A DNA stretch of 64,000 nt from positions 182,341,801-182,405,800 of the forward strand of contig JAIOJX010000025.1 of NCBI GenBank assembly GCA_022376925.1, in the 5' to 3' direction. The stretch's first letter is position 1. Each line of letters opens with the position of its first letter. The notes under the pieces were generated by a model. It searched no databases. It saw only the letters and a list, made by a program, of their open reading frames with translations, and was not told the origin of the DNA. Source of the DNA: Tragulus kanchil (Eukaryota > Chordata > Mammalia > Artiodactyla > Tragulidae). The position numbers and the translations under genes are program-made. Of this stretch, positions 12,378-23,999 are shown in pieces.

Positions 12378-13110
12378 AGTGGTCCCAAAGGAGGGTTACT
12401 TCAGCATTGTGGATTTAGTGAGCTAGCTTTCAACTGTATTCACCTACCACCCTCCAGCTCAGTATCAGTATCTGCAAACTAGCTCAAAGATATTGTTGTG
12501 TATTCTTTAATGGGAAAATAAGACTTGCCCCAGGGATCCTCTTGACTGTTTCTTCCTGGGCTCACATTCTCTCCCTTTCCTCATTAGCCACTGCTTGGAT
12601 CTGCCCCTTGGAGCTCAGGGAAAGTCATGGAGGCTGACTGAAGGCTGTCTCCTATCACTGAAGAGGTGGACCACACAGAAAATCCTTGTGCCCAGGAGCC
12701 CATGGCGCCCTGTATGGGGCCAGTCTTGGATCAGCTCAAGTGTTTTTTCCCTTAAGATGATCTGCCTTGCTTAAGTTACCTTCATAAATTCAATAAAATT
12801 TTCCTGGGGCCACCCTACCAGTATGGCAATGCGCCTAAGATGATCTGAATCCCAGAGTGCCCACAGGAGATACCCAAGGTATGCATTCCAAGCCACATTT
12901 GTCTCACCCCTTCCCATGCCCTTCACCAACTCTCTAGGAAGGAGTTTTGTGCATACCACAGCCTCCATCAGTATTTTAAGATATGTAATAATATTTGAAA
13001 TGTTATGCCATTTTGGGAGAACTAAAGTTTCTCTGAGGACAGGAACAAAACTTAGAATGAAAGTGCGTGACCTTCTGTCAAAGCTACACAAAAATCCTGG
13101 GATTTGAGGG
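12378..13110. other. Sequence without recognised features
   Basis: No gene or recent repeat recognised. The minus-strand frame reaching into 12771-13268 is mostly an A/T-run translation. Confidence 0.5.
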
Positions 13111-13117
13111 GAAAAAG

Positions 13118-13250
13118 AAAAGACATAACGAAACAGGGATATGCATATGAATGATCTGGGAACATACATGTAAAAAATAAATAAATAAATAAATAAATAA
13201 AAGAAAAAAAAAACATAATGGAAAAGAAAAAAAAAAAAGACATAACGAAA
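13118..13250 (+). repeat. A-rich insertion flanked by a 16-bp direct repeat
   Basis: AAAAGACATAACGAAA occurs at 13118-13133 and 13235-13250. Between them lie about 45 bp of mixed sequence, an (AAAT)n run at about 13175-13203 and further A-runs. This is the form of a very short retroinsertion whose A-tail became a microsatellite. Confidence 0.5.
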
Positions 13251-13485
13251 AACAAAAACAAAAACCATGGGCTCTCAGCTGAGGTGAATTTAGCTATTGC
13301 TAAGGCTAAAGTCATCAGTATACATGCACCTATGTTCTCCAGAGAAATCTTCTGAAGAAATCTGGGTCACAAGTGAATTAATTGCTCATTACCACACGCC
13401 ACACCCTTTGGGCTGAAGTAAGAGGAAGTTGATTCACTTTCCTTGTGGTCGGCTGCAGACTGAATTGCATCAAGTTCCTGTTGAC

Positions 13486-13522
13486 ACTCTCTCTCTCTCT
13501 CTTTTTTTTTTTTTAAAAAAAG
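13486..13522. repeat. (CT)n and T/A run
   Basis: CTCTCTCTCTCT followed by T12 and A7. Sequence from here to about 14425 shows no recognised gene. Confidence 0.7.
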
Positions 13523-14430
13523 ACCATTTAATTATCTTGTTCCTGTAGTGCAAATCTTTTTGGTTGATTTGACTTTTCAGATTTTAAATCTGTGAGATTT
13601 TTTGTTGCTCCAGTGACACTGCAACCTGTTAGGTGATTTGGTATTAATGGAGAAAGTTCACCCAATTGCCAGCTAGATTTGGATTTTAAACATTGGTAGC
13701 ATTTTCAGCTTATTAAAGCTGAACATTTTAATGTCAACATTTAAACCATATTAGTTCTGTTACAAACTGCAACTATTAATTGTGAAAATCTCATCCCTGT
13801 CTTAATCTTGAACTAGATAGTTCTTTGGTTCTCTTCTTTGGCTCTCTCAGCTAGAGGAGCATGGACAAGCTTGCTAACCTTAAGGCAATCTATGAGAAAA
13901 CAAATGAAAAGGTGCCAACATAACACTCCGCATATTTATTGACATTCAATATTAAAGTGAAAGTTTTAACACATATTAAACAACTCTCAGTCTTTATGAA
14001 TTACACACTAAGTACATATTTGACTGTCCTATTTGACATGGAGATGGGGAAAGACTCATCATTACATTCAAATGAGACTAAGCAAAGTTTCATATTGCCT
14101 CTAAGTACAAACAAAAGGCACAACGCAGTGCTTTTAAAAGCAACAGGTCACAAGCCTAATCGGACTGAAATCAGTAAATCTTTTTCATAGAGAATGCCAG
14201 AGAAACTTACTCAAAGTCTGAGCAAGGAGTGTGCCTATTGCCACAAGTACCATACTCAACAGCAGTGGTTACTGTTATAAGAAACAATTAGTGAAAGGGA
14301 GGTGAAAAATAAAACATGAAATGGTCAAGATATTTTGGTTGCTGTCTTCTCATTTAGTTTCTTGGTGCAAGATGGTCAACTTAACTAGTTATTTGTTAGA
14401 AAATAAGCCTGTGATGCTTTCAACCTGTGA

Positions 14431-14780
14431 TGATGGAGAAGACTCTTGAGAGTCCCTTGGACAGCAAGGCGATCAAGCCAGACAACCCTAAATGAAATCA
14501 AACTTTTATGTTCATTGGAAGCACTGATCCTGAAACTGAAACTTCAATACTTTGGCCTCCTGACACAAAGAGCTGACTCACTGGAAAAGACCCTGATGCT
14601 GGAAAAAATAGAAGGCAGGAGAAGGGGACAACAGAAGATGAGATGGTTAGATGGCATCACTGACTCAATGGATGTGAGCTTGACAAAGTTCTGGGAGATG
14701 GTGAAGGACAGGGAAGCCTGGTGTGCTGCAGTCCATGGGATTGCAGAGTTGGACATGACTAAACTACTGAACAGCAATAC
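14431..14780 (+). mobile_element. BovB 3'/Bov-A2-type fragment
   Basis: Plus-strand BovB 3' segment ([20 protein letters not shown], then TGCAGTCCATGGGATTGCAG). Confidence 0.9.
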
Positions 14781-15019
14781 ATAGTGTGATATTTTAAAAT
14801 TTGTATCTTATAATATTTTAACCAAATGAATACACATTGCACTTAAACCATATTTTTTAAAGCCACAAGAATAAAGAAGGATAAAGTGAAAATTATTCAT
14901 CTACTTGATCTGGGATGTAAAATAGTGGCAATGAGGAGAAATATAGCTATTTTAAAAAGCAAAATTTGACTTCATTCAGCCACATTCTAAAGCAGGAAGA
15001 AAAGTACAACACAGAAGAT

Positions 15020-15120
15020 TATAATAAAGATTTTTTTTTCCTTTTTTCACACCATGCCATGTGGTTTGCCAGACCTCAAAATATGGCATCTTAACCACTG
15101 AACTGCCAAGGAGCTCCCGT
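15020..15120 (-). mobile_element. CHR-type SINE fragment
   Basis: T-run, then CACACCATGCCATGTGGTTT and TTAACCACTGAACTGCCAAG. Confidence 0.75.
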
Positions 15121-15489
15121 AATGAAGTAATTTAACATGTGGGTTTGTCAAATTGTGAAAGATATTTTTAAAATAAAAGCTGAAAATCTCCAAAATTAAA
15201 AATATCCTCTTGGAGAAGAGATTTCTTGAATTTATTAATAAAGGGGAAAAATACATTTAAATTCCCAGTCAAATGTCTTAGTCCTTCCAGCATTGTTAGT
15301 GGTGAAAACTTACTATCATCATTAAAGGATGGTAAGAGACAGAAAATAATTCGTATGCTTTCTTACAGCATGTTTGGATATGGTGTGTGTAACTTTAAAA
15401 TCTAATGAACAAAAATGCAAGGGCCAGCACAGTAAGTCATTTATGTTTTACTACTGAAGAACATTCAGAAGCAATACTTATCACACATC

Positions 15490-15655
15490 TGTAGCTCAGC
15501 AAACAAAGAATTCACCTGCAATGCCAGAGACACGAGTTTGCTCCCTGGGTCAGGAAGATCCCCTGGAGGAGGAAATGGCAACCCACTTCAGTATTTGTGC
15601 CTGGGGAATCCCGTGGATGGAAGAGCCTGGTGAGCTGCAGTCCACTGAACCACCA
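15490..15655 (+). mobile_element. Bov-tA SINE (left copy)
   Basis: TGTAGCTCAGCAAACAAAGA head, CCTGGAGGAGGAAATGGCAA body, 3' truncated. Copy at 16567-16732. Confidence 0.87.
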
Positions 15656-15699
15656 GGGTGGACCGGAGAGGACCACCAGGGAAGTCCATGAAAGAAAGA

Positions 15700-16233
15700 T
15701 GCTGAACATCTAACTTTTCTTGCACAAACTTTCGTAAAAGCTTTATGGAGGTATTACTGACACACAGCGAGCGACACATATTTAGAATATACAGTTTGGT
15801 GTTTCCACAAAGTCATAAACACAAGAAACTGTCACTGGAATTAAGATAATGAATACCTTCACCATCCTCAAGTCTCATGGTATCCTGGGTAAGCCCGCCT
15901 TTCCTACTCTTTCCTTCCCTTTCCACCCCTGCCCTACTGCCCCAGGCAACTACTACTCTTTCTGTTTCTGTATCTTTAGTTTGCATTTTTTCATTCAGCA
16001 TTACTTTTCAAACCCATCTATGTTGTGGTTTGTTTCAATAGGTCATTCCTTTTTTATTGCTGTGTGCTATTCCATTGTATGTTTTCTGTTGGATACCACC
16101 TTAACTGTTCATTTTGGCTATTTCTAATTTTGTTATGTAAAATGATGGAGCCACTGTGAACATTTATGTCAAAGTTTTGTATGGACAAGTATTTCTTTTC
16201 TCTTGGGTAAATATCTAAGAGTAGAATGGTTAG
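15700..16233 (-). mobile_element. Old L1 (L1M) 3' region, copy 1 of 3
   Basis: Minus-strand old L1: AGCTTTATGGAGGTATTACT, then AAACCCATCTATGTTGTG, CTATTCCATTGTATG and GGGTAAATATCTAAGAGTAG. Confidence 0.8.
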
Positions 16234-16778
16234 TATTTCTAATTTTTGATTTTGGAGATGAAATCTCCAAAATTAAAAATATCCTCTTGGAGAAGAGATT
16301 TCTTGAATTTATTAATAAAGGGGAAAAATACATTTAAATTCCCAGTCAAATGTCTTAGTCCTTCCAGCATTGTTAGTGGTGAAAACTTACTATCATCATT
16401 AAAGGATGGTAAGAGACAGAAAATAATTCGTATGCTTTCTTACAGCATGTTTGGATATGGTGTGTGTAACTTTAAAATCTAATGAACAAAAATGCAAGGG
16501 CCAGCACAGTAAGTCATTTATGTTTTACTACTGAAGAACATTCAGAAGCAATACTTATCACACATCTGTAGCTCAGCAAACAAAGAATTCACCTGCAATG
16601 CCAGAGACACGAGTTTGCTCCCTGGGTCAGGAAGATCCCCTGGAGGAGGAAATGGCAACCCACTTCAGTATTTGTGCCTGGGGAATCCCGTGGATGGAAG
16701 AGCCTGGTGAGCTGCAGTCCACTGAACCACCAGGGTGGACCGGAGAGGACCACCAGGGAAGTCCATGAAAGAAAGATG

Positions 16779-17385
16779 CTGAACATCTAACTTTTCTTGC
16801 ACAAACTTTCGTAAAAGCTTTATGGAGGTATTACTGACACACAGCGGCGACACATATTTAGAATATACAGTTTGGTGTTTCCACAAAGTCATAAACACAA
16901 GAAACTGTCACTGGAATTAAGATAATGAATACCTTCACCATCCTCAAGTCTCATGGTATCCTGGGTAAGCCCGCCTTTCCTACTCTTTCCTTCCCTTTCC
17001 ACCCCTGCCCTACTGCCCCAGGCAACTACTACTCTTTCTGTTTCTGTATCTTTAGTTTGCATTTTTTCATTCAGCATTACTTTTCAAACCCATCTATGTT
17101 GTGGTTTGTTTCAATAGGTCATTCCTTTTTTATTGCTGTGTGCTATTCCATTGTATGTTTTCTGTTGGATACCACCTTAACTGTTCATTTTGGCTATTTC
17201 TAATTTTTGTTATGTAAAATGATGGAGCCACTGTGAACATTTATGTCAAAGTTTTTGTATGGACAAGTATTTCTTTTTCTCTTGGGTAAATATCTAAGAG
17301 TAGAATGGTTAGATCATTTGGGAGATGCTTAACTTTACAAGAAACTTCCAAAGCATTTTCCAGAGCAGTGGTACATTTTACATTT
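16779..17385 (-). mobile_element. Old L1 (L1M) 3' region, copy 2 of 3
   Basis: Same element, with its natural right part (TACAAGAAACTTCCAAAGCA, CAGAGCAGTGGTACATTT). Confidence 0.8.
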
Positions 17386-17386
17386 C

Positions 17387-17965
17387 CTGTTGTTGCTGTA
17401 TTGTTCAGTCACTAAGTTATGTCCAGCCCTCTGTGATCCCATAGACTGTAGCATGCTCTGTCCTCCTCTGTCTCCTGAAGTTTGCTCAGATTCTGGTTCA
17501 CGGAGTCAGTGATGCCATCTAACTGTCTCATCCTCTGCTGCCCCTTCCCTTTTTGCCTTCAATCTTACCCAACACTGGGGCGTTTTCCAGGATGTCAGCT
17601 CTTCACGTCATGTGACCAAAGTACTGCGGCTTCAGTTTCAGCAACAGTCCTTCCAATGAATGTTCAGGGTTGATTTCCTTTAGGATGGACTGGTTTGATC
17701 TCCTTGCTGTCCAAGGGGCTCTCAAGGGTCCTTTCCAGCACCACAGTTTGAAAGCATCAGTAGTTTGGTGCTCAGCCTTCTTTATGGTCCAAATCACACA
17801 TCCGTACATGACTACTGGAAAAGTCATAGCTTTGACTACATGGCCATTTGTTGGCAAAATCATGTCTCTACTTTTTAATATGCTGTCCAAGTTTATCATA
17901 GCTTTCCTTCTAAGAAGCAAATGTCTTTTAATTTCATAGCCGTAGTCACTGTCTTCAGGTATTTT
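17387..17965 (-). mobile_element. BovB LINE 3' fragment (left copy)
   Basis: Minus-strand BovB (KSRDMILPTNGHVVKAMTFP, KAEHQTTDAFKLWCWKGPLR) ending near 17387. Confidence 0.92.
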
Positions 17966-18056
17966 AGAACTCCCCAAAAGAAAATCTGTCACTACTTTTA
18001 TATTCTTTACCCTGGCAATGTTCTTTGTTCTGAAAACTTGTTATCTGATTCTTTAA

Positions 18057-18461
18057 TCCTCAAGTCTCATGGTATCCTGGGTAAGCCGCCTTTTTTTTTA
18101 CCTCCCTTCCCCAATTCTTTGCGTATCTTTAGTTTGCATTTTTTCATTCAGCATTACTTTTCAAACCCATCTATGTTGTGGTTTGTTTCAATAGGTCATT
18201 CCTTTTTTATTGCTGTGTGCTATTCCATTGTATGTTTTCTGTTGGATACCACCTTAACTGTTCATTTTGGCTATTTCTAATTTTGTTATGTAAAATGATG
18301 GAGCCACTGTGAACATTTATGTCAAAGTTTTTGTATGGACAAGTATTTCTTTTTCTCTTGGGTAAATATCTAAGAGTAGAATGGTTAGATCATTTGGGAG
18401 ATGCTTAACTTTACAAGAAACTTCCAAAGCATTTTCCAGAGCAGTGGTACATTTTACATTT
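18057..18461 (-). mobile_element. Old L1 (L1M) 3' region, copy 3 of 3
   Basis: Third, left-truncated copy through block 6, with a corrupted first 70 bp. Confidence 0.8.
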
Positions 18462-18462
18462 C

Positions 18463-19041
18463 CTGTTGTTGCTGTATTGTTCAGTCACTAAGTTATGTCC
18501 AGCCCTCTGTGATCCCATAGACTGTAGCATGCTCTGTCCTCCTCTGTCTCCTGAAGTTTGCTCAGATTCTGGTTCACGGAGTCAGTGATGCCATCTAACT
18601 GTCTCATCCTCTGCTGCCCTTCCTTTTGCCTTCAATCTTACCCAACACTGGGGCGTTTTCCAGGATGTCAGCTCTTCACGTCATGTGACCAAAGTACTGC
18701 GGCTTCAGTTTCAGCAACAGTCCTTCCAATGAATGTTCAGGGTTGATTTCCTTTAGGATGGACTGGTTTGATCTCCTTGCTGTCCAAGGGGCTCTCAAGG
18801 GTCCTTTCCAGCACCACAGTTTGAAAGCATCAGTAGTTTGGTGCTCAGCCTTCTTTATGGTCCAAATCACACATCCGTACATGACTACTGGAAAAGTCAT
18901 AGCTTTGACTACATGGCCATTTGTTGGCAAAATCATGTCTCTACTTTTTAATATGCTGTCCAAGTTTATCATAGCTTTCCTTCTAAGAAGCAAATGTCTT
19001 TTAATTTCATAGCCGTAGTCACTGTCTTCAGGTATTTTAGA
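18463..19041 (-). mobile_element. BovB LINE 3' fragment (right copy)
   Basis: Copy from block 6. Differs by loss of bases in homopolymers (CCCCTTCCCTTTTTGCC against CCCTTCCTTTTGCC). Confidence 0.92.
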
Positions 19042-19169
19042 ACTCCCCAAAAGAAAATCTGTCACTACTTTTATATTCTTTACCCCTGGCAATGTTCTTT
19101 GTTCTGAAAACTGTTTTGTCTAATAACAATAGTTACTCTAGATTTCATTAGTGTTACATCACATCTTCT

Positions 19170-19255
19170 AGAGAAGGGCATGACAACTCACTCCAGAATT
19201 CTTGCAGGGAGAATCCCATGGACAGAGGAGCCTGGCAGGCTACAGTCCATAGCGT
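19170..19255 (+). mobile_element. Bov-tA body fragment
   Basis: GAGAAGGGCATGACAACTCA through GGCAGGCTACAGTCCATAG, without the tRNA head. Confidence 0.75.
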
Positions 19256-19259
19256 GTTG

Positions 19260-20410
19260 GTTTTCTGTTTCTGTGCTTCATTTTGGATATTTTGTATTGA
19301 AATATCTTCAACTCATGAATCTCTTCTTCTATAGTGTCAAATCTATCATTAAACCCACCCAGTATTTTATATCCCACGTACGATAGTTTTCATCTTAGAA
19401 GTTCAGTCTGCTTCCCATGTCTCTACTTAACTTATTGAATATATGAAATAGTTACAATAGAACGTCTGCAAATTTTAACATCTAGATCAGTTTTAATTGA
19501 TTTGTCTCTTTACTCTGGGTCCTATTTTCCCACTTATTTGTATCTTGGTAATTCTCGATTGGATGCCAAGCATTGAAAGATTTACCTTTCAAGGTATTAG
19601 ATATTTTTGTATTTCTTTCAGTCTTTTGTTTTGGCACATTAACTTGAATCAATTTGGTATTTTTAAATCTTGCTTTAAATATAAGGTATGTTCTTTCCTG
19701 GTATCTCAGTGGTAAGGAATCTGCCTGCAGTTCAGTAGACCATAGTTCGATTCTTGGGTCAAGAAGATCTCCTGGAGAAGGGAACATCCACCCACTCCAG
19801 TATTCTTCCGTGGAGAATCCCATGGACAGAGGAGCCTGGAAAGCTGCAGTCCATGGAGTGGCAAAGAAGAGTCGGACACGACTGAGGGACTAACACCTTC
19901 ACTTAAATACAAGGCAGAACAGTGCTCAGCCTAGGCCTAATTATTCCCCACTACTTAGGCAACACCTTTCTATGTACTCCATCCGTTGCTCTGTGAGTGA
20001 GGTTTTTCCATTATGTCTTATTATATCCAGCCCTTTTTGAGCTGGCGTCTATCACCTGTAATACCTTCTGGTGGTCCTTTTTTTGGCCTCAGGTAAGTTC
20101 CTCACCTGTGTGCTCTGACCTGGACTCACCTGAAAACTCAAAGGAGCGTCTTTCCAGATTTCTAGAGTTCTCCTTCTGTGCAGCTCTCTTCTCTCAAGTA
20201 CTCTGTGCTACAAACTCTGGCTACTGTGGTTTCACCAGACTTTCAGCTCTACCTCATCCAACCAGGGGTCCCACCAAGCTCTTCCTGGGTTCCCCACAGC
20301 GGTTCTACAGCCTGGAAATTCTCTCAAGGCAGTAAGAGGGAGCAATCAGAGACTCACCTTGTTTGCTTCCTCTCACTCAGGGTTCACATCCTTTATGGCC
20401 TATTCTTCCT
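19260..20410 (-). mobile_element. Old L1 remnant (interrupted)
   Basis: TGTATTTCTTTCAGTCTTTTG and neighbouring words resemble minus-strand old L1M sequence. Interrupted by a Bov-tA at 19697. The plus-strand open frames at 19997-20417 have no recognised motif. Confidence 0.4.
19697..19895 (+). mobile_element. Bov-tA SINE
   Basis: TCCTGGTATCTCAGTGGTAA head to GAGTCGGACACGACTGAGGG end. Its last 36 bp recur at 21079 through block 7. Confidence 0.9.
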
Positions 20411-20474
20411 TGCCTGATGTCCAGTGTGTTTAACAACAATTTTTCATATATTTTGTTTATTTTATTTTTTTACT

Positions 20475-20690
20475 GTTTCTGATGTGTCTCAAACTTTTAA
20501 CCATTATATTCCAGAAAAAATAAATAAATTGATGCATTCAGGAAAACTATCTGGTTTGATTCATTTGCTTTCCAAAACTTTGAATCAAAAACTGAGTTAT
20601 ATACACTTGGTAAATAAAGAAGATGAACTATTCCAACTTTTCATAAACACTAAAGAATGGTTGAGACATTAAATTTATCATTCTTTTCAA
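20475..20690 (+). pseudogene. hAT/ZBED-type transposase relic (left copy)
   Basis: An open segment reads SQTFNHYIPEKINKL and then LNQKLSYIHLVNKEDELFQL. This parallels the FAM200/ZBED C-terminal region (human FAM200[17 protein letters not shown] and LNLVPEEENELLQL). At the DNA level it shares TCTCAAACTTTTAACCAT with the FAM200B remnant at about 36560, and further similarity continues for 150 bp. It is too short to be a gene and no matching N-terminal part is seen. It is a remnant of a FAM200-like retrocopy or of a hAT element. Old L1 sequence precedes it and a CHR SINE follows. Confidence 0.5.
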
Positions 20691-20712
20691 TGAAATAAGA
20701 CTGTCCACAGTC

Positions 20713-21005
20713 TTTCCTGGTGATACAATGGTGAAGAATCTGCCTGCACATAAGGAGAAACAGGTTCGAGTCCCTAAACTGGGAAGATTTTACAAGCCTC
20801 GGAGTAACTACAGGTCATGGATCGCATCTCCTGAGGCTGTGTTCCAGGGCCCAGATGCTGTAACTACTGAGTCCATGAGCTGCAACTACTGAAGCCCCCA
20901 TAAACTAGTACCCAGTGCTCCATAACCAGAGAAGCCCCTGCTCCCTGCAACTAGAGAAAGCCCAGGAGCAGCAACGAAGATCCAAACCAACCAAAATAAA
21001 TAAAT
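20713..21005 (+). mobile_element. CHR-2-type SINE (left copy)
   Basis: TTCCTGGTGATACAATGGTG head, the long CHR body (GCTGTAACTACTGAGTCC, GAGCAGCAACGAAGATCC) and an (AAAT)n-like tail. Copy at 21932-22224. Confidence 0.85.
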
Positions 21006-21693
21006 AAACAAACAAAAGGCTGTCCCTTGCAAAGTAGAATTAATGTAGCACTACTCACTTTTAATATTTAATCCAATTGGCAAAGAAGAGTCGGACACGA
21101 CTGAGGGACTAACACCTTCACTTAAATACAAGGCAGAACAGTGCTCAGCCTAGGCCTAATTATTCCCCACTACTTAGGCAACACCTTTCTATGTACTCCA
21201 TCCGTTGCTCTGTGAGTGAGGTTTTTCCATTATGTCTTATTATATCCAGCCCTTTTTGAGCTGGCGTCTATCACCTGTAATACCTTCTGGTGGTCCTTTT
21301 TTTGGCCTCAGGTAAGTTCCTCACCTGTGTGCTCTGACCTGGACTCACCTGAAAACTCAAAGGAGCGTCTTTCCAGATTTCTAGAGTTCTCCTTCTGTGC
21401 AGCTCTCTTCTCTCAAGTACTCTGTGCTACAAACTCTGGCTACTGTGGTTTCACCAGACTTTCAGCTCTACCTCATCCAACCAGGGGTCCCACCAAGCTC
21501 TTCCTGGGTTCCCCACAGCGGTTCTACAGCCTGGAAATTCTCTCAAGGCAGTAAGAGGGAGCAATCAGAGACTCACCTTGTTTGCTTCCTCTCACTCAGG
21601 GTTCACATCCTTTATGGCCTATTCTTCCTTGCCTGATGTCCAGTGTGTTTAACAACAATTTTTCATATATTTTGTTTATTTTATTTTTTTACT

Positions 21694-21909
21694 GTTTCTG
21701 ATGTGTCTCAAACTTTTAACCATTATATTCCAGAAAAAATAAATAAATTGATGCATTCAGGAAAACTATCTGGTTTGATTCATTTGCTTTCCAAAACTTT
21801 GAATCAAAAACTGAGTTATATACACTTGGTAAATAAAGAAGATGAACTATTCCAACTTTTCATAAACACTAAAGAATGGTTGAGACATTAAATTTATCAT
21901 TCTTTTCAA
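21694..21909 (+). pseudogene. hAT/ZBED-type transposase relic (right copy)
   Basis: Copy of the previous relic, 1219 bp downstream, created by tandem block 7. I see no differences in the open segment. Confidence 0.48.
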
Positions 21910-22297
21910 TGAAATAAGACTGTCCACAGTCTTTCCTGGTGATACAATGGTGAAGAATCTGCCTGCACATAAGGAGAAACAGGTTCGAGTCCCTAAACTG
22001 GGAAGATTTTACAAGCCTCGGAGTAACTACAGGTCATGGATCGCATCTCCTGAGGCTGTGTTCCAGGGCCCAGATGCTGTAACTACTGAGTCCATGAGCT
22101 GCAACTACTGAAGCCCCCATAAACTAGTACCCAGTGCTCCATAACCAGAGAAGCCCCTGCTCCCTGCAACTAGAGAAAGCCCAGGAGCAGCAACGAAGAT
22201 CCAAACCAACCAAAATAAATAAATAAACAAACAAAAGGCTGTCCCTTGCAAAGTAGAATTAATGTAGCACTACTCACTTTTAATATTTAATCCAATT

Positions 22298-23055
22298 AAA
22301 ATAATAGAGACAGAGTCAATCAGATCTGTGGAACTGCTGCTGTGCATCTCAGATTGGAATGAACTCATGAACAGATAGCAGGCTAGTCACATTAAACAAA
22401 ATGTTCCCAAGTTTTCTTTATATTGTGTTTATTTGGGATTATTTCTCTATGTTGCATTTAAATATTAGTGAAATTATATGTAATCGTACCATTTTCCCCC
22501 TACAAAGTAAAGGTGTCATTTCATGAAACATTGTCTTAGTCATAAACCTTCCTTTCTTCTTATCAGCTCATTGCTACTATATTAGAAAGCGATCAAAGCA
22601 ATGGTTTTGAATGATACATTTATTTGTCCTATACCTACAGTCATTGTTTTTGCAAATTCCCGTCAGTTCACTGAGAGTTACTGAAAAAGAAAGCAGTGAG
22701 CCTGCCACTACAGTCGACTCTTGACACACGGGTAAGGTGAAGCTACTCAGGATATTTCAGTGAAGTGTAACCAGGCTTGCGAATTCTTTGCATCACCATC
22801 TTCACAACATCTGTTCAGTTATGTAAGCTGGAAAGGAATGTAACCTCCCTTGAGTTCTCACTTCCTATATTTTGTTACATAACTCATTTTCTTCAAATTG
22901 GTATGAACAGGCAGATAATGTTTATTAGACAAGTAAAAACAAAAATGGGAAACAAAGCGTGTCAGTACAAAACGAAATAAAGTGAACAATTCCCCCTTCC
23001 CGCCCCCGCCCCCCAGAGGATTTAGGACCAAATAACCAGTGACTATTGGTAGGCT
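22298..23055. other. Sequence without recognised features
   Basis: AT-rich and apparently unique. The + frame at 22777-22980 has no recognisable motif. A C-rich tract (CCGCCCCCGCCCCCC) lies at about 23000. Confidence 0.5.
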
Positions 23056-23057
23056 AT

Positions 23058-23290
23058 GGGCTTCCCAGGTGGTTCAGTGGTTAAAAAAAAAAAAAAAAAA
23101 AAAATCTGCCTGCCAGTGCAAGAGAGGTAAGAGACAGGAGTTCGATCCCTGGGTTGGGAATATTCCCTGGTAGGAAATGGCAATCCACTCTAGTATTCTT
23201 GCCTGGAAAATTCCATGGAGAAAACAGCCTGGTGGGCTACAGCCCATGGGGTTATAAAGAGTCTGACATGACTGAGCACCCGTGCAACAT
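23058..23290 (+). mobile_element. Bov-tA SINE with A22 insertion
   Basis: Normal Bov-tA except that the AAAG following GTGGTT in the tRNA-like head has become a run of 22 A at 23083-23104. Confidence 0.88.
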
Positions 23291-23294
23291 GGTA

Positions 23295-23995
23295 TTAATA
23301 ATTCAGAGAATGTAGAAATGGTCTAGAGGCAGACAAAACTCATAACTAGAATAGAGACCAGAAAGAGAGGTAGGCAGACTTGATATACGACAGAGATGCC
23401 AAAGCCGACTCAATAAACAGGGCGAGCATCACAGTTACTAGTGTGGGGAAGATGAAACTATGCCTCTACCCCAAACTAAATGGGAAAAAGGAAGATCAAT
23501 TCCAGGTACATTAAGGATTCAAGGGTAAAACATGCAGAAAAAAAGAATATATTCTTCTGCTCTGGAGTTAAGAAGAATTTCTCAAATAAGACATAAAAGA
23601 AGACAGGCCATGAAAGTATAAATCTTACTTTCATTAAAATTAACTCCTACCCATCAGTAAGAATAAAACCGATAGCCTAACAGAAAAGTAGACAAAGATG
23701 TAACAGGGAGTTTATTGATACATAAACAAAATAGAAACAAACAAAAAAACACATGAAGATATTCAACTCTCTTTAGTTATCAGGATCATGCAATCAATAT
23801 CACAATCAGATTCCATTCCTCTCCCAACAGACTGGAGAGAGCAAAGTCTTTCTCCTTAATCAGGTTTGGGCAAGGATGTAGAACAAGCATCCTCACACAG
23901 GCCAGTAGGATTGTAAATTGGTCAAAGCACCTTAAAAAATATGTTGGCATCACTAATTAAACTGAACTTGTGCATAATCCCATCTAGCAATTCTA
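23295..23995 (+). mobile_element. Old L1 3' region
   Basis: Plus-strand L1 near the ORF2 end: GGCAAGGATGTAGAACAAGC, AGGATTGTAAATTGGTC and CATCTAGCAATTCTAAT. Confidence 0.75.
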
Positions 23996-23999
23996 ATTG

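Larger units (their letters stand above)
15183..17312 (+). repeat. Tandem block 5, period 1077
   Basis: Left copy 15183-16233, filler about 16234-16258, right copy 16260-17312. Copies differ by single-base indels in runs (GTTTTG/GTTTTTG, CTTTTCTC/CTTTTTCTC) near the right end of the left copy, and by AGCGAGCGAC/AGCGGCGAC. Confidence 0.93.
16941..19111 (+). repeat. Tandem block 6, period 1076-1116
   Basis: Left copy 16941-18038, filler 18039-18056, right copy 18057-19111. The first 70 bp of the right copy are garbled (a run of eight T and CTCCCTTCCCCAATTC replace about 80 normal bases), which changes the period from 1116 to 1076. Together with block 5 this gives three copies of the L1 segment. 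Confidence 0.92.
19860..22297 (+). repeat. Tandem block 7, period 1219
   Basis: Left copy 19860-21078, right copy 21079-22297, no filler. The unit covers the end of a Bov-tA SINE, old L1 sequence, the hAT relic and a CHR SINE. I see no differences between the copies. Confidence 0.95.

Noticed and set aside
19997..21636. Duplicated plus-strand frames of 112 and 79 codons
   Set aside because: They lie in probable old L1 sequence and are copied by block 7. No conserved protein motif is visible.
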